Below are positions 24,104-33,421 of a DNA stretch of 64,000 nt, one piece after another. The notes under the pieces were generated by a model that saw only the letters and a program-made list of their open reading frames with translations, made no database searches and was not told the DNA's origin. Each line of letters starts with the position of its first letter. The stretch's first letter is position 1. Source of the DNA: Granulicella paludicola. Its GTDB lineage: Bacteria; Acidobacteriota; Terriglobia; Terriglobales; Acidobacteriaceae. The stretch is taken from assembly GCF_025685545.1 (NCBI RefSeq), contig NZ_JAGSYC010000017.1:26439-90438 (forward strand). Direction: 5' to 3'. Made by a program: the position numbers and the translations under genes.

Positions 24104-25465
24104 ATGACCCTTCATCTTGAGTCGATGACTTTCCGAGTCTTGATCGTGGAGAGCGATTCGCTGCGAGTATCTGCTGTCCGCACTGCAGCGGGCTATCAAA
24201 TTCCACGCGTGGAGATCGCTCTGGGTCAGAGGAAGGTTCGACAGGCACAAGCTGCGGTTTTCTCAACTTGGGGGGCGAATGTCGTAGTTCTCGAGTTTGT
24301 GGGCAGGGATGATCCCTCCAGCGACCTTGTTTTGGCCGAACTACTTAGCCATGAGCGCTCCTCTTGCTTGGAGAGCGTTCCCATGCAACAGATCGCTCAA
24401 AATGAACTGTCAGAACGGGAGAAAGATCGCGTGATGCACCTCGGCACCGACCGGGACAAAGCCACCTTCTCCCGGATGGGTTGGTATCGCGAGGCGGCTG
24501 AATGGATTCGCTCGGCTACGGGCGATAGCGTCAGCCTCGACGAGAGGGTTGAGCAGTACAACGCGGCAGGACCTTTCGCTCTGATTAGATTCGGTACGAG
24601 TGATGGACGGCGCTATTGGCTCAAAGCGGTTGGTGAGCCAAACCTTCACGAGTTCCCTCTCACCTATCTGCTCAGCAGGGTCGCGGGTGTGCATGCGCCT
24701 ACCATCGTATCGACGAAGCCTGAATGAAATGCATGGCTCATGTCGGAAGATGGGCATCCAGTCGGGGAGAGTGAACACGCGCCTCTCCCACTAAGTTTTC
24801 TTCAGTCGGCTGTGCGATCGTTGGCCGCTCTGCAAATCAGCACGATGGCAAGGCAACGGGAGTTTTTTCAAGCAGGCGTCTCGGACCACACTTCGAATGT
24901 TCTCGCAGCGCACGGCCGCGAACTCTTCGATTTTCTCGAAATGGCAATGGCTCTGCAAACGTCCGTGCGCGTGCCACGTGTCGACGTCTCGCGTCTTCGA
25001 GAAATACTCGAGATCCTGGGGAGGGTGAGTGACTATGCGGCGCGTATGCCAATCCCAGATAGTGTCTTGCACGGTGATCTTAATCTCGGGAATATTTTGC
25101 AGTGTGCAAGCCACTGCCAGTTCATTGACTGGAGTGATGCGTTCTTCGGCAACCCACTCATCACATTCGAACACTTGTTGCTTCTAAACAGGACCGCAAG
25201 TCCTGACGAACTCCGGCATCGCGAGCGGTCCCTTCGGGACTTATACGTGTCAACAATGTCCACAGTCTGTGATCCCGAGAGGATCCGCAAGGCTTTCGCC
25301 CTGTCACCGCTCCTCGCTGCGGCTTCGACGCTTTATGGACGAGGTAAATGGCTGTCGACTCCAGAGCGCAACGATCCCAGACGTCAAGCCTTCGGGAGAA
25401 CCCTTGCACGGCACATGGATCGAGCTGCGAACGATCCTAGACTTTTGGCCCAGATCGCAAGCTAA
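24104..25465 (+). pseudogene. Lasso-cluster APH-type kinase, interrupted by one in-frame TGA
   Basis: Two open stretches, 24104-24727 and the one from 24740 to 25465, are in the same frame and separated only by TGA at 24725-24727 (codon 208). Read through, they make a 453-residue protein. The N-terminal 90 residues form a separate alpha/beta domain, perhaps Nudix-like. The kinase N-lobe has RYWLKAVG (ATP-binding Lys) and an HEFPLT helix. The stop falls in KPE-stop-NAWLMSEDG, where a Trp (TGG) would fit. The C-lobe has VLHGDLNLGNIL (catalytic HGDxN) and FIDWSDAFFGNP (metal-binding D). This is the aminoglycoside phosphotransferase fold. In lasso clusters kinases can phosphorylate the peptide. 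As written it would be inactive unless the stop is read through, or the halves reassemble from a second start (ATG 24740, no clear ribosome-binding site). Confidence 0.8.
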
Positions 25466-25517
25466 GTATCAGCACGAGGTTTGAGCTGAGAGAGCACAAA
25501 GCAGAGAAGGAGAGTTT

Positions 25518-25889
25518 ATGTTGCAGATCATCGAAAGCTGGTTCCTGTTGCTCTACTTCGATTACCTTATGCACTTTCATGATTTTCGAGCCATACAGTC
25601 CCGGCTCTCGGCGTCGCAATCTCGCACAGATGTTCAGAATCCATTGAGAGTGGAAACACTCTGCCACGCCATGGATTTGGCTTCTGTCTTCTACATCAAG
25701 CGCGTGCTTTGTCTCCAGCGCTCGGCAGCCACGGCAATTCTCCTTCGTCGCCATGGCTGGATGGCCGAGATGGTCATCGGGGCGCAGGTTTTGCCTCTTC
25801 AATCGCACGCATGGGTTGAAGTCGAGGGACGTGTCGTAAACGACAAGCCCTATGTCACAGATATTTATCGTGTATTGGATCGCTGCTAG
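25518..25889 (+). CDS. Lasso peptide B2 leader protease (transglutaminase-like)
   Basis: A 123-residue protein with the B2 catalytic fold. Cys65 lies in VLCLQRSAATAILLRRHG, His97 in LQSHAWVEVEG and Asp109 in VVNDKP. These form the Cys-His-Asp triad of the transglutaminase-like lasso protease, which cleaves the leader after the residue following a conserved Thr. Length and motif order are typical of stand-alone B2 proteins. AAGGAG precedes the ATG, and only 11 bases separate it from the cyclase gene. The N-terminal 45 residues are helical, as in other members. Confidence 0.93.
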   Translation: MLQIIESWFLLLYFDYLMHFHDFRAIQSRLSASQSRTDVQNPLRVETLCHAMDLASVFYIKRVLCLQRSAATAILLRRHGWMAEMVIGAQVLPLQSHAWVEVEGRVVNDKPYVTDIYRVLDRC

Positions 25890-25900
25890 CGAGGTTCATC

Positions 25901-27805
25901 ATGAGCATCATTTGCGGAGTATTGAAAACGAACAGAACGAGCGCTTCTGAGAAAGACCTACACCATCTCACTCAAGCGACAAAACGATACGGACTGGGTG
26001 AGATTTCAATCAAAGTCCTGGGGCATGTCGCCATGGGCTTTCAGCCCTTCGAGACCCATGAGCGCTCGCATCTCGAAGTTGGGCCAACGTTGGGGCCAGC
26101 TGGAGATCTCGTATGTTTCGATGGAAGGCTGGACAATCATCATGAGCTTGCTCGCAAGCTTGACCTAACCAACCCGACGGTGTCCGATTCCGAGATCGTA
26201 CTCGCGGCTTTTGCCCGGTGGGGAGCGGAATGCTTCTCCCGTTTCACCGGAGATTGGGCCGTCGCTCTCTGGTCGGAATTGGACGATCGTCTCTACCTTG
26301 CGCGCGATCACGCCGGTTCGAGAACACTCTACCTGGAACGCGCATCAGACGGCTTTCGCTGGTCCACCTATCTGGACAGCTTTGAGGGACAAGGACTCGA
26401 TCACCTTTCCAAAGACTATGCGGCAAGTTATCTATCCTGCCTACCCGTTCAGGAGCGGACGCCGTACGAGAGCATCTCAAGCGTCCGCCCCGGTCACTAC
26501 ATTGCGATATGCGACCGCTTCGCTGTGCAGAGTAGCCATTGGAGTCCACTCATTCAGACATCGATCCAGTACGGATCCGATGCTGAATACGATGAGCATT
26601 TTCTTGATCTATTCGGACGATCGGTCGCACGACGCACTGGACCGGGAGCAAAGGTATTGGCGCAACTCAGCGGCGGTATGGATTCCACCGCGATCGTCTG
26701 CATGTCTGACCATCTTCGACTATCTCAAGATCCCGGTGCCGAACTCTTGGACACAATTTCCTACTACGACGACTCTGAATCGTCTCTCGATGAACGGTCA
26801 TACTTCGAGATCACGGAAGCCCGGCGCGGCAAGGTTGGCATTCATCTGAACACAGCCATCTCTCAACGAGCGTTTGATCCTCCACAGGTAAAGGAGGGGA
26901 TCTACCGTCTTCCCGGTGCCGACAGCTTTTCAATTTCTCAGGAGCGCCTGCTCAAGACGAATGCCTGGGACAGAGGCTATAGGGTCGTCTTATCTGGCAT
27001 CGGTGGCGACGAGGTGCTGGGCGGGATTCCCGATCCACTTCCAGAGTTGGCAGGATACCTCGTCACCGGGAACGTATCAGGGCTCCTGAGTCGTAGTTTG
27101 GCTTGGTGCCTGACCGATCGCACGCCTTTGATCTTCTGCCTTCGCGACACACTCGGATTCGCGTTCCGACTCTACGGCCGTGGGAGATTGAGAACCCGAA
27201 AGGGTCCACCATGGCTATCTCCCGAGCTGCGTCGGTTGAGCGAGCACGCGGAACGGGCTTATGTGAAATTCCCCGAACGACTTGCGGCATTGCCTCACCA
27301 GTTAGACAACGCGCTGTCATGGTGGCAGGTCATGGAGACGCTTCCACACACAAGACCCCAGCTTTTGTTCAGGCCCGAATATCGATATCCAATGCTGGAC
27401 AAGGATTTGGTGACCTACCTGTTCAGCATTCCTCGGGATCAGCTACTCAGACCGGGCCGACGCCGCACGCTCATGCGTCGAGCACTGCAAGGAATTGTGC
27501 CTCTAGAGATTTTGGAGCGGCGACGAAAGGCGTTCCAGCTTAGAGCTCCGCTGAATGCGATGCAGAGAGCACAGGAAAAACTTGACCGACTATGGGACGA
27601 CTCTCACCTCGCCGAGGAAGGTTTTGTCGATATCGACAGATTACGGCACGAGCAGAAGCGCTGCTCCAATGGTGCTCCGGAGTGGAGTCAGGCACTGATG
27701 AAAACGATCGCATACGAGTTGTGGTTGAGAGCTAGCCACACGACTACTAGTGGTAGTGAAGTTTCCATGCATGGAAGCGCTGCATTCGAAAAACATTCGG
27801 CCTGA
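25901..27805 (+). CDS. Lasso cyclase (asparagine-synthetase-like, C protein)
   Basis: A 634-residue ATP-dependent cyclase that would adenylate the side-chain carboxyl of the core Asp and close the macrolactam with the new N-terminus. The N-terminal glutaminase-like domain begins MSIICGVLK and has FDGRLDN near 74 and FTGDWAVALW near 117. The synthetase domain carries the PP-loop SGGMDSTAIVCM at 257-268, LSGIGGDEVLGG near 366, and YRYPMLDKDLVTYLFSIP in the C-terminal half. Size is in the usual range. It follows B2 at 11 bases, and the precursor gene begins 82 bases after its stop. It is the defining gene of the cluster. Confidence 0.95.
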   Translation: MSIICGVLKTNRTSASEKDLHHLTQATKRYGLGEISIKVLGHVAMGFQPFETHERSHLEVGPTLGPAGDLVCFDGRLDNHHELARKLDLTNPTVSDSEIVLAAFARWGAECFSRFTGDWAVALWSELDDRLYLARDHAGSRTLYLERASDGFRWSTYLDSFEGQGLDHLSKDYAASYLSCLPVQERTPYESISSVRPGHYIAICDRFAVQSSHWSPLIQTSIQYGSDAEYDEHFLDLFGRSVARRTGPGAKVLAQLSGGMDSTAIVCMSDHLRLSQDPGAELLDTISYYDDSESSLDERSYFEITEARRGKVGIHLNTAISQRAFDPPQVKEGIYRLPGADSFSISQERLLKTNAWDRGYRVVLSGIGGDEVLGGIPDPLPELAGYLVTGNVSGLLSRSLAWCLTDRTPLIFCLRDTLGFAFRLYGRGRLRTRKGPPWLSPELRRLSEHAERAYVKFPERLAALPHQLDNALSWWQVMETLPHTRPQLLFRPEYRYPMLDKDLVTYLFSIPRDQLLRPGRRRTLMRRALQGIVPLEILERRRKAFQLRAPLNAMQRAQEKLDRLWDDSHLAEEGFVDIDRLRHEQKRCSNGAPEWSQALMKTIAYELWLRASHTTTSGSEVSMHGSAAFEKHSA

Positions 27806-27887
27806 ATCTAGCGGCCATCAAGCTCCGTGTGGAAAGGCTTCTAGCTTGCACCGCACGGAAATCCGAAACACAGAGAGGAACCACAAT

Positions 27888-28025
27888 ATGCGATACACAC
27901 GTCCCCAAATCACTGGCAGCTTTCCCGCTGTCTCAACCATCAAGCTAACCAAAGGTCTCCCTCCCGTCGAAACTCAAGACCCGACCGAGATCTCCAGCAA
28001 CGCTGCATACCAGGCTGACGAATAG
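27888..28025 (+). CDS. Lasso peptide precursor (A)
   Basis: A 45-residue peptide starting at ATG 27888, with AGAGGAA eight bases upstream. The leader carries the YxxP element (Y3-T-R-P6) followed by I8, G10 and F12, as in lasso leaders recognised by B1 proteins. It ends with LTK, placing Thr at -2. That matches the known B2 cleavage rule and the LTK|G junction of microcin J25. The predicted core starts with Gly23: ring GLPPVETQD with Gly1-Asp9 closure, then tail PTEISSNAAYQADE. Computed from residue masses, the threaded peptide (one water lost) is about 2413.09 Da. The position after C is less usual than the common A-first order. An upstream in-frame extension belongs to the end of the C gene. 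Confidence 0.82.
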   Translation: MRYTRPQITGSFPAVSTIKLTKGLPPVETQDPTEISSNAAYQADE

Positions 28026-28053
28026 TCCAGGCTGCCGTAATGCGATTACAATC

Positions 28054-28089
28054 AAGTCCAGTCTCTGCTCTAGAGCAGAGGCTGGACTT
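28054..28089 (+). terminator. Strong hairpin ending the lasso operon
   Basis: Arms AAGTCCAG-CTCTGCTC and GAGCAGAG-CTGGACTT pair over 17 bases (one G-U wobble at 28062/28081) around a two-base TA centre. It lies 28 bases after the precursor stop. A clear T-run is lacking, so it may act as a terminator or as 3' mRNA protection, and it may serve both converging transcripts. Confidence 0.7.
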
Positions 28090-28322
28090 AGTCTTAGGTC
28101 TCTTGGAGAACCTGCACACTTCGCTTCACGTCGGATAGTAGTTTGCCCCCACCACTTGCCAATAAAACGAGTTTTTGTGAGCCCGCTGGAGGCTCTGTCC
28201 TTGTCAATGAGTGCCTTGGCGATTTAGCGCTCGTCGAGATCACCATTGAAGAGAAGAGCGTTAACGAGGAACGGACTGCCATCACGAGAGTCGCCCATTA
28301 TGATGCGAGTGCGTACGCTATC

Positions 28323-30227
28323 CTACTTGGGCAAAAGGATCTTCGTAGTCAGGAGATCCGGCTTTCCGTTCCTTACCAGCGCAGCATACCTCTCCCCTCC
28401 ATGGTAGGAAATCTTGTAAACATGTGTTTCATCATCCCTAGATGCCTCCAAAACAATGAAGTCATTATTTGTCAGCGAAGCGTGCACTGCTGCAGTAAGA
28501 CTTTCTGCGCTATAAGGTTTGGCATTTACCTGGATCAGCTTGTCGCCTGGACCGAGCCCAGCCGCGTAGGCGGGGCTGTCGATCCAAACGTCTAGCAGAG
28601 TGCCGTCCGCCATGGCCTGCAGGCCAAGTGAGTGGTACATCTCAGCCATATGCGACGCCTTGATGAAGTCCGCTTCGGCCGGAATCATCGTGCTCTGATA
28701 GACGTAGCTGTAGCCGGCGGCTTCTAGTCCTCCGGTAAGTGACCTCAAATTAAGTGCGTTCAGGCGCTCTTGCCAAAATCCCTGCCAGTCAAAGGGAGCA
28801 ATGGTATTCAGAGCCTGAAGAAGGTCTGCCAACGTGTACGGAAAAACCCCTGCCGCAGTGTCTCGTGAGGACAAATTCGCCACTGGCGGAGCAAAAAAGA
28901 GCGCTGCAAAATCATCCAGAGATTTTTTACCCCGTGTAACTTCCCGAATCTTTACGTCCGCTTCCAGCCAGAGAAGTGTTCCGGCGTAGTAGTAGTCTTG
29001 GCTGAGGCGCCAGCTTGCCCAGGCGGAATCGTTACCGCGGAGGATCGCAGAGGCATCGGCTGTGTCCTGGACAGAGCGCCATCGACGCCCCGGCTTATCG
29101 ACCTGAAATGCTTCATAGTCGAATGCACCTACGGTTTGGTCAGGCGTACGGAAACCAGCGCGAGCGGCCAGCACGTTGCCGTAATATTGAGTGAAACCTT
29201 CATAAACCCAGATCAGGTCGTTTTGCATTGGCGTGTTGTCGTCCGCAGTCGCTTCGCCAGCCGGACGGCGATATTTTCCGCACCATGAGTGCGTGAACTC
29301 GTGCGGCAGCAGGGAGCCAACAACGCCAGCGTTTGCGATATCAGACATGTCAAGGCTACTCACAATGTAATCGGCTGACTGCGTGTGTTCCGCACTATCA
29401 CCATGCAGGTGTGGCGACGCACCTACAAGGAAGTCGTAGTGCTCGTAATGATGACCTACGAACAGCTTCGTGGCCTGCTGAACCAAAGCTGTCATCCTGG
29501 CTAGAAAGGCAGGTTGTAGCTCCAGATCAGCGTCTTTGTCTGAGCAAACGTCAAGCGTATGGACCGGATGGATCTCGGGTGCCAGAGGGTATTGACGGCA
29601 GTGATCCCCGGCGAGGATGGGCGAATCGATCAGCTGTTCAATCGACACGGTCTGGAACGTGGTGTCTGGCCCATTGAGCGAAGGCGCGGTCGATCCACCG
29701 GTACGCAAAGCTGTTGCGGCCTTCCAACCGGCCGGCAAGTGAATCTCGGTCATGACGGGCGTGTCATGTAGCGATTTATCGGTGGGATACAGCACCACTT
29801 CGCTCGGCTCGATCATGACGACGTGAGAGCTCGTGTGATTGGTGCCGATAGTGTTTGCACGGCTGGAAACCTCAAGGATGTCGTAAGACGCGACAAGCGA
29901 AGAAGTGTTTTGGGGAACAACGACATGAAACTTGTAGGGGTCTGAAAGGTCGCGACGCCAAGGCACCAAATCGCCGCCCGCAAAACCAGAGCGAAAGACG
30001 ATACCCACCAGATTATCGATTGGCCCTCCGGGGAGCTCCTGACTAGGAATCCATTCCGGATAGGCAAAAGTGTTCGGTCCAGGATGCACCGGAATCTGCT
30101 CTGTGACATGGATGATTCGGCGCGAAGCGTCGGTCAAGTCGATGCGGATATGCATCGGCGTTTGCGCCAAGCCGGCGAGGGGGATCGAGAAAAGAAGCTT
30201 TATAGCTAGGACAGAGCGTGCAGACAT
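28323..30227 (-). CDS. Exported M61-family metallopeptidase with PDZ domain
   Basis: A 634-residue exported aminopeptidase of the M61 (glycyl aminopeptidase) family. The signal peptide spans about 1-22. The N-terminal beta-sandwich is followed by the thermolysin-like domain with the zinc motif HEFTHSW at 309-315 and the third ligand Glu in VYEGFTQYYG at about 343. A C-terminal PDZ domain lies at roughly 500-590, with YSYVYQSTMIP leading in and SPAYAAGLGPGDKLIQV in the peptide groove. M61 enzymes remove N-terminal residues, often Gly or Ala. It converges with the lasso operon and ends about 230 bases from the hairpin. It is the last gene, in transcription order, of a minus-strand run of hydrolases. 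Confidence 0.92.
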   Translation of the reverse strand: MSARSVLAIKLLFSIPLAGLAQTPMHIRIDLTDASRRIIHVTEQIPVHPGPNTFAYPEWIPSQELPGGPIDNLVGIVFRSGFAGGDLVPWRRDLSDPYKFHVVVPQNTSSLVASYDILEVSSRANTIGTNHTSSHVVMIEPSEVVLYPTDKSLHDTPVMTEIHLPAGWKAATALRTGGSTAPSLNGPDTTFQTVSIEQLIDSPILAGDHCRQYPLAPEIHPVHTLDVCSDKDADLELQPAFLARMTALVQQATKLFVGHHYEHYDFLVGASPHLHGDSAEHTQSADYIVSSLDMSDIANAGVVGSLLPHEFTHSWCGKYRRPAGEATADDNTPMQNDLIWVYEGFTQYYGNVLAARAGFRTPDQTVGAFDYEAFQVDKPGRRWRSVQDTADASAILRGNDSAWASWRLSQDYYYAGTLLWLEADVKIREVTRGKKSLDDFAALFFAPPVANLSSRDTAAGVFPYTLADLLQALNTIAPFDWQGFWQERLNALNLRSLTGGLEAAGYSYVYQSTMIPAEADFIKASHMAEMYHSLGLQAMADGTLLDVWIDSPAYAAGLGPGDKLIQVNAKPYSAESLTAAVHASLTNNDFIVLEASRDDETHVYKISYHGGERYAALVRNGKPDLLTTKILLPK

Positions 30228-30533
30228 CTACATCCTCCTCATCTGGGCTACTAGTGAGAAGAAAAGTATATAAGCCGTCAAATGACGTACAGGCAGAAGC
30301 TTCTGCTGGTAAGCGGATCGGCTTGTGTCGCTAATGCCGATCTCAACTGACGATAAAAGGCCAATGCGCGTTTCTAACGCCCGCAACCTCGAAGAGCGCA
30401 TGACGATTTGAGTACGCAAGCGGCTCACCTAAGAGAAGCGCGCGCATCTGGACCAAAGCCTTGCTTGCCCGCCAAATTTTCCTGGAGAATTCCTTTGCAC
30501 ATACCGCTGACGCTATAAGCATTGCGATTCAAC
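30228..30533. other. Intergenic stretch with a diverged 80-bp repeat
   Basis: Holds one copy of an interspersed repeat (about 30338-30415) described separately. A minus-strand frame across it contains RALETRIGLLSSVE, which echoes a frame at the 50.7-kb copy, but no gene is convincing. The promoter of the M61 gene must lie near 30240-30330. Confidence 0.35.
30338..30415. repeat. Interspersed diverged repeat, copy 1
   Basis: Shares the core AGGCCAATGCGCGTTTCTA and flanking blocks with copies at 43310 and 50732. A CTCGAAG block follows the core at the same distance. Identity is judged by eye at roughly two thirds. Confidence 0.45.
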
Positions 30534-31280
30534 TCATGAACGATATAGTCGCTCACGAATCGGCCACCTATGAGCTGACTGCTGTAGGGAGAAAACCGTT
30601 ATCACAGGGGACAGAACATACTTGGAGAATGCAGAGAGCCAATGAGACGCGCTACCGTAATTGCGGATGCCAGAACCTCCAAAGAACACGAAGATGAGGT
30701 CGGTCGTCAATAGGATGAGAACTCCTTGCGAGACTGGCTCTTGTTGAAATAGAAACACCTTCGCGTCGGGCAGCATTCTGGTCAAGAAGTGCCAGATTGC
30801 TATAGCAAACGGTACCCCGAGCACGACCGCAATCATCCAGGCAGACACGCCAAATCCCTGAACCGTCGTCGCCAGGTCTGCGTGCGTCGCAAAGGTATGC
30901 ACCGGCACATAGGACAGAAAGTTTCCCACACTCATTACACAAATCCAGAAGAAGAACATAGCCCACACGCGCGACTCCTTCATCTGTGCCCTTGCGTACA
31001 GCAAGCGGCTCAAAAGATACGAGAGTCCATTTCCGATGAGCACGCCAGCAACCGCTATCAGCGCCGCCAGATAGCCATGACCAGCTGCGAAAATCGGCCC
31101 GTAATCGACATTTTCATCAATATCCTCTTGAAAGAGAATGTTATCGAGGGTTATGTGACCGTAGTCGAGAGCGAGCGGATTGGCTTTGAAATGGAGAAGC
31201 CACGCCGTAAAACTATGCGCGTACTCATGCACCATATAGCCGAGCGCATGGGCTAACCAGTGCTGAAGGATGGCCAGCAA
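30534..31280 (-). CDS. Membrane metalloprotease-like protein (HExxH)
   Basis: A 248-residue protein with about six hydrophobic segments. The first segment carries HEYAHSFTAWLL near residue 18-29, an HExxH zinc motif embedded in a membrane helix as in intramembrane (site-2-like, M50-type) proteases. A second polar motif typical of M50 enzymes (NPxDG) is not seen, so family membership is uncertain. It could also be a membrane transporter-like protein with a chance HExxH. The neighbours on the same strand are soluble exported peptidases. Confidence 0.6.
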   Translation of the reverse strand: MLAILQHWLAHALGYMVHEYAHSFTAWLLHFKANPLALDYGHITLDNILFQEDIDENVDYGPIFAAGHGYLAALIAVAGVLIGNGLSYLLSRLLYARAQMKESRVWAMFFFWICVMSVGNFLSYVPVHTFATHADLATTVQGFGVSAWMIAVVLGVPFAIAIWHFLTRMLPDAKVFLFQQEPVSQGVLILLTTDLIFVFFGGSGIRNYGSASHWLSAFSKYVLSPVITVFSLQQSAHRWPIRERLYRS

Positions 31281-31481
31281 CCAGATACGAACAGTTCGCG
31301 GACGCGGAATCGATACCTGAGAGTGAATGTCTGGTGAAATATGTCGCTTGGTTTCGAGTTCAACGAGATCGAAAGCTGGTCATTTGTCGAAATAGTTGAA
31401 ATGTTTGGCCGTGAAGGCACCAGAGCTTCCACACGCAGAATCTTCGTTTACCTTCTCTCCCATCATAGTTGGCTGAAAGCT

Positions 31482-33272
31482 CTACCTGCCAGCGTAAAGA
31501 ACTTGTAGTTCATTCGTTTTCTCTTCAAAGAGTTTCGCGGCAGCTTCGACGAGATGCGGGTCGTCGAGATGGATGTCCAACGTGGCTAGCAGCGCTTGCG
31601 GATCTGCGTCGAAGCCGCGACGCAAGAGGGCATCGTACTTCTCCGCGAAGGCCGGATCGGAGTGAGCTTTGTCAAAGAGAGCGACCGCGATCACGGAAGC
31701 ATAGAGGTAGTTCACGAGATAGAGTGGGTCTTCAAAGACGAGCGATTTGCGCATCCAGTTTCGGGACACTCCCACGTCGGACATGGGCCAGAATTCATAG
31801 GGTTGGAGGGAAGCCTGAAAGATGGTGTCAACCTTTTCGCGATCAAGCATGGCGGCACCTGCGGCCTGTGTATAGAGATTTTTCTCGAAGGTTGTTTCTT
31901 CCGCTGAGACATAGAGCTCCAATGCGATCTTGGAGAGCAAACGCTCAAGAGCGTATTCTCGGGCGGCTGGCGTGGTGGCGGACTTGGTGGCCTGGTCGAG
32001 CAGCAGCAGTTCATTGAATATCGCGAAGCTCTCAAAGAGGTAGTGAGGCCCCTCCCTTTGGTATACGGGGATGGAGTTGCTGTTGATCAGCTCTCGATGG
32101 ATGGCGTGCCCGCCTTCATGGGCGATTTTGCTTACGTCGCGGAGGGAACCACGATAGCCTTCGTCGTAGAGGCCGGTAGGGGCGTCATAGGCACTGATAG
32201 AAGTTCCTGTATCGGCGCGGTGGGTGCCACCAACCAGGTCGAGCCGACCGTTTGCGGGGTCGAGGAGTGCGGCGAAACGCCTGGTGTAGTCCGGGCCTAA
32301 AGGTTGAAGGGCGGCAAGGATCATGTCGCGAGCTTGAGCGAGAGAGATTTGGTTCGCGGGAGCAACGACCATGTCCTGCTCCTCGGCGAGAGCGGCGGCA
32401 ACGCCGAGGACCTTTGCCGTATGTGCGGCGCGTACCTGCTCATAATGGCGGTACGCAGCGGCCTGCGACTGCACGGCGGCGAGCATATCGTCTACGAGTG
32501 CAGAATTGAGACCGAGAGATTGATACTTGCGTTCAGCGGCGTTACTGTAGCCCTGAGCGATGGCATCCCGATTTTCGAGTTCGACAAGCGACCCGAGTAA
32601 GGTTGCCGTTGCGGGAGCCGCTTGATCGTAGGAGGCGTTGCGCATAGCGACCGCGGTTCGACGCTTTGTGACATCGAGCGAGGAAATGTCTTTGCTGCCT
32701 TTTCCGAGAGAGTCGATGAGGCGGTCGTAGGTGTCAGAGAGGCTAGCTTCCAGCGGTGTCGTGACAGCACCACGATAAACCTGCGCATCTGGCGAAAATA
32801 CATGTGAGACGTCGCTCTGGAGTTGCTGGGCAAGATAGGCGTACCTTCCCAGTGAGGGGATGTCTGCTGGAGCTATCTGGCGCAGGCGTTGTGTGATGGC
32901 CGCTTCGAGCTCCGCTTGCGCAGCGGCGATTTGATCGCCAGCCTCGCGGAAGGTGTGATCTTCGATGTTCTCCAAAGCGAGAACCTTGATGTAGGCAAGA
33001 TGACGCTGTAGCGCGATAGACAGTTCGTCCGCGCCGTCAAGGTTGTTGGCGAGATCGTTGACGGTGGCTTTGGGAAGCGCTTTGATCTTTTCGGCCACGT
33101 CCGCTTGCAAAGTCTTCCGTGCGGAAAATTCTGCCGATGCGCTAGGGAAATAAAGCTTCAGCGAAATGCGGGCATTGTCGAGCGCTGGTGCTGGAGTGAT
33201 GGTCTGGGCGGACAGCAGGATTGAGCAAAACGTAAAGACAAAGAGTAGGCCGGATGGCCGAAATATCTGCAT
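31482..33272 (-). CDS. Exported M3-family oligopeptidase
   Basis: ATG 33272 starts MQIFRPSGLLFVFTFCSILLSA, a clear signal peptide; the 34-codon upstream extension (to 33374) would bury it. The mature protein of about 575 residues is a thimet-oligopeptidase/oligoendopeptidase F relative. Helical N-terminal repeats are followed by the zinc motif KIAHEGGHAIH (His at about 385 and 389) and the downstream Glu in YLFESFAIFNE (about 414). Such enzymes cleave short peptides. The exported form fits peptide scavenging in the periplasm. It belongs to a six-gene minus-strand run of hydrolases. Confidence 0.92.
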   Translation of the reverse strand: MQIFRPSGLLFVFTFCSILLSAQTITPAPALDNARISLKLYFPSASAEFSARKTLQADVAEKIKALPKATVNDLANNLDGADELSIALQRHLAYIKVLALENIEDHTFREAGDQIAAAQAELEAAITQRLRQIAPADIPSLGRYAYLAQQLQSDVSHVFSPDAQVYRGAVTTPLEASLSDTYDRLIDSLGKGSKDISSLDVTKRRTAVAMRNASYDQAAPATATLLGSLVELENRDAIAQGYSNAAERKYQSLGLNSALVDDMLAAVQSQAAAYRHYEQVRAAHTAKVLGVAAALAEEQDMVVAPANQISLAQARDMILAALQPLGPDYTRRFAALLDPANGRLDLVGGTHRADTGTSISAYDAPTGLYDEGYRGSLRDVSKIAHEGGHAIHRELINSNSIPVYQREGPHYLFESFAIFNELLLLDQATKSATTPAAREYALERLLSKIALELYVSAEETTFEKNLYTQAAGAAMLDREKVDTIFQASLQPYEFWPMSDVGVSRNWMRKSLVFEDPLYLVNYLYASVIAVALFDKAHSDPAFAEKYDALLRRGFDADPQALLATLDIHLDDPHLVEAAAKLFEEKTNELQVLYAGR

Positions 33273-33421
33273 AGTCGAGTTTACGCAAGGATGGCCGTTA
33301 CGGTTCCCATGTGTAAACTCGCCATCGGGTGATGTGAACAGGCCGATGCATGTTGCCAGACTCGGCTCCCTCAAGGGTTGACTCGGCGATTATGTGCTCC
33401 TTCTTACCGAAAGCAAGACTC

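Noticed and set aside
24725..24727. TGA read as selenocysteine.
   Set aside because: I did not see a bacterial SECIS-type hairpin directly after it, and the surrounding motif calls for Trp, not Cys.
28094..28322. Minus-strand frame after the M61 gene (63 codons).
   Set aside because: It starts and ends in the convergent gap, has a Ser/Leu-rich translation and no signature.
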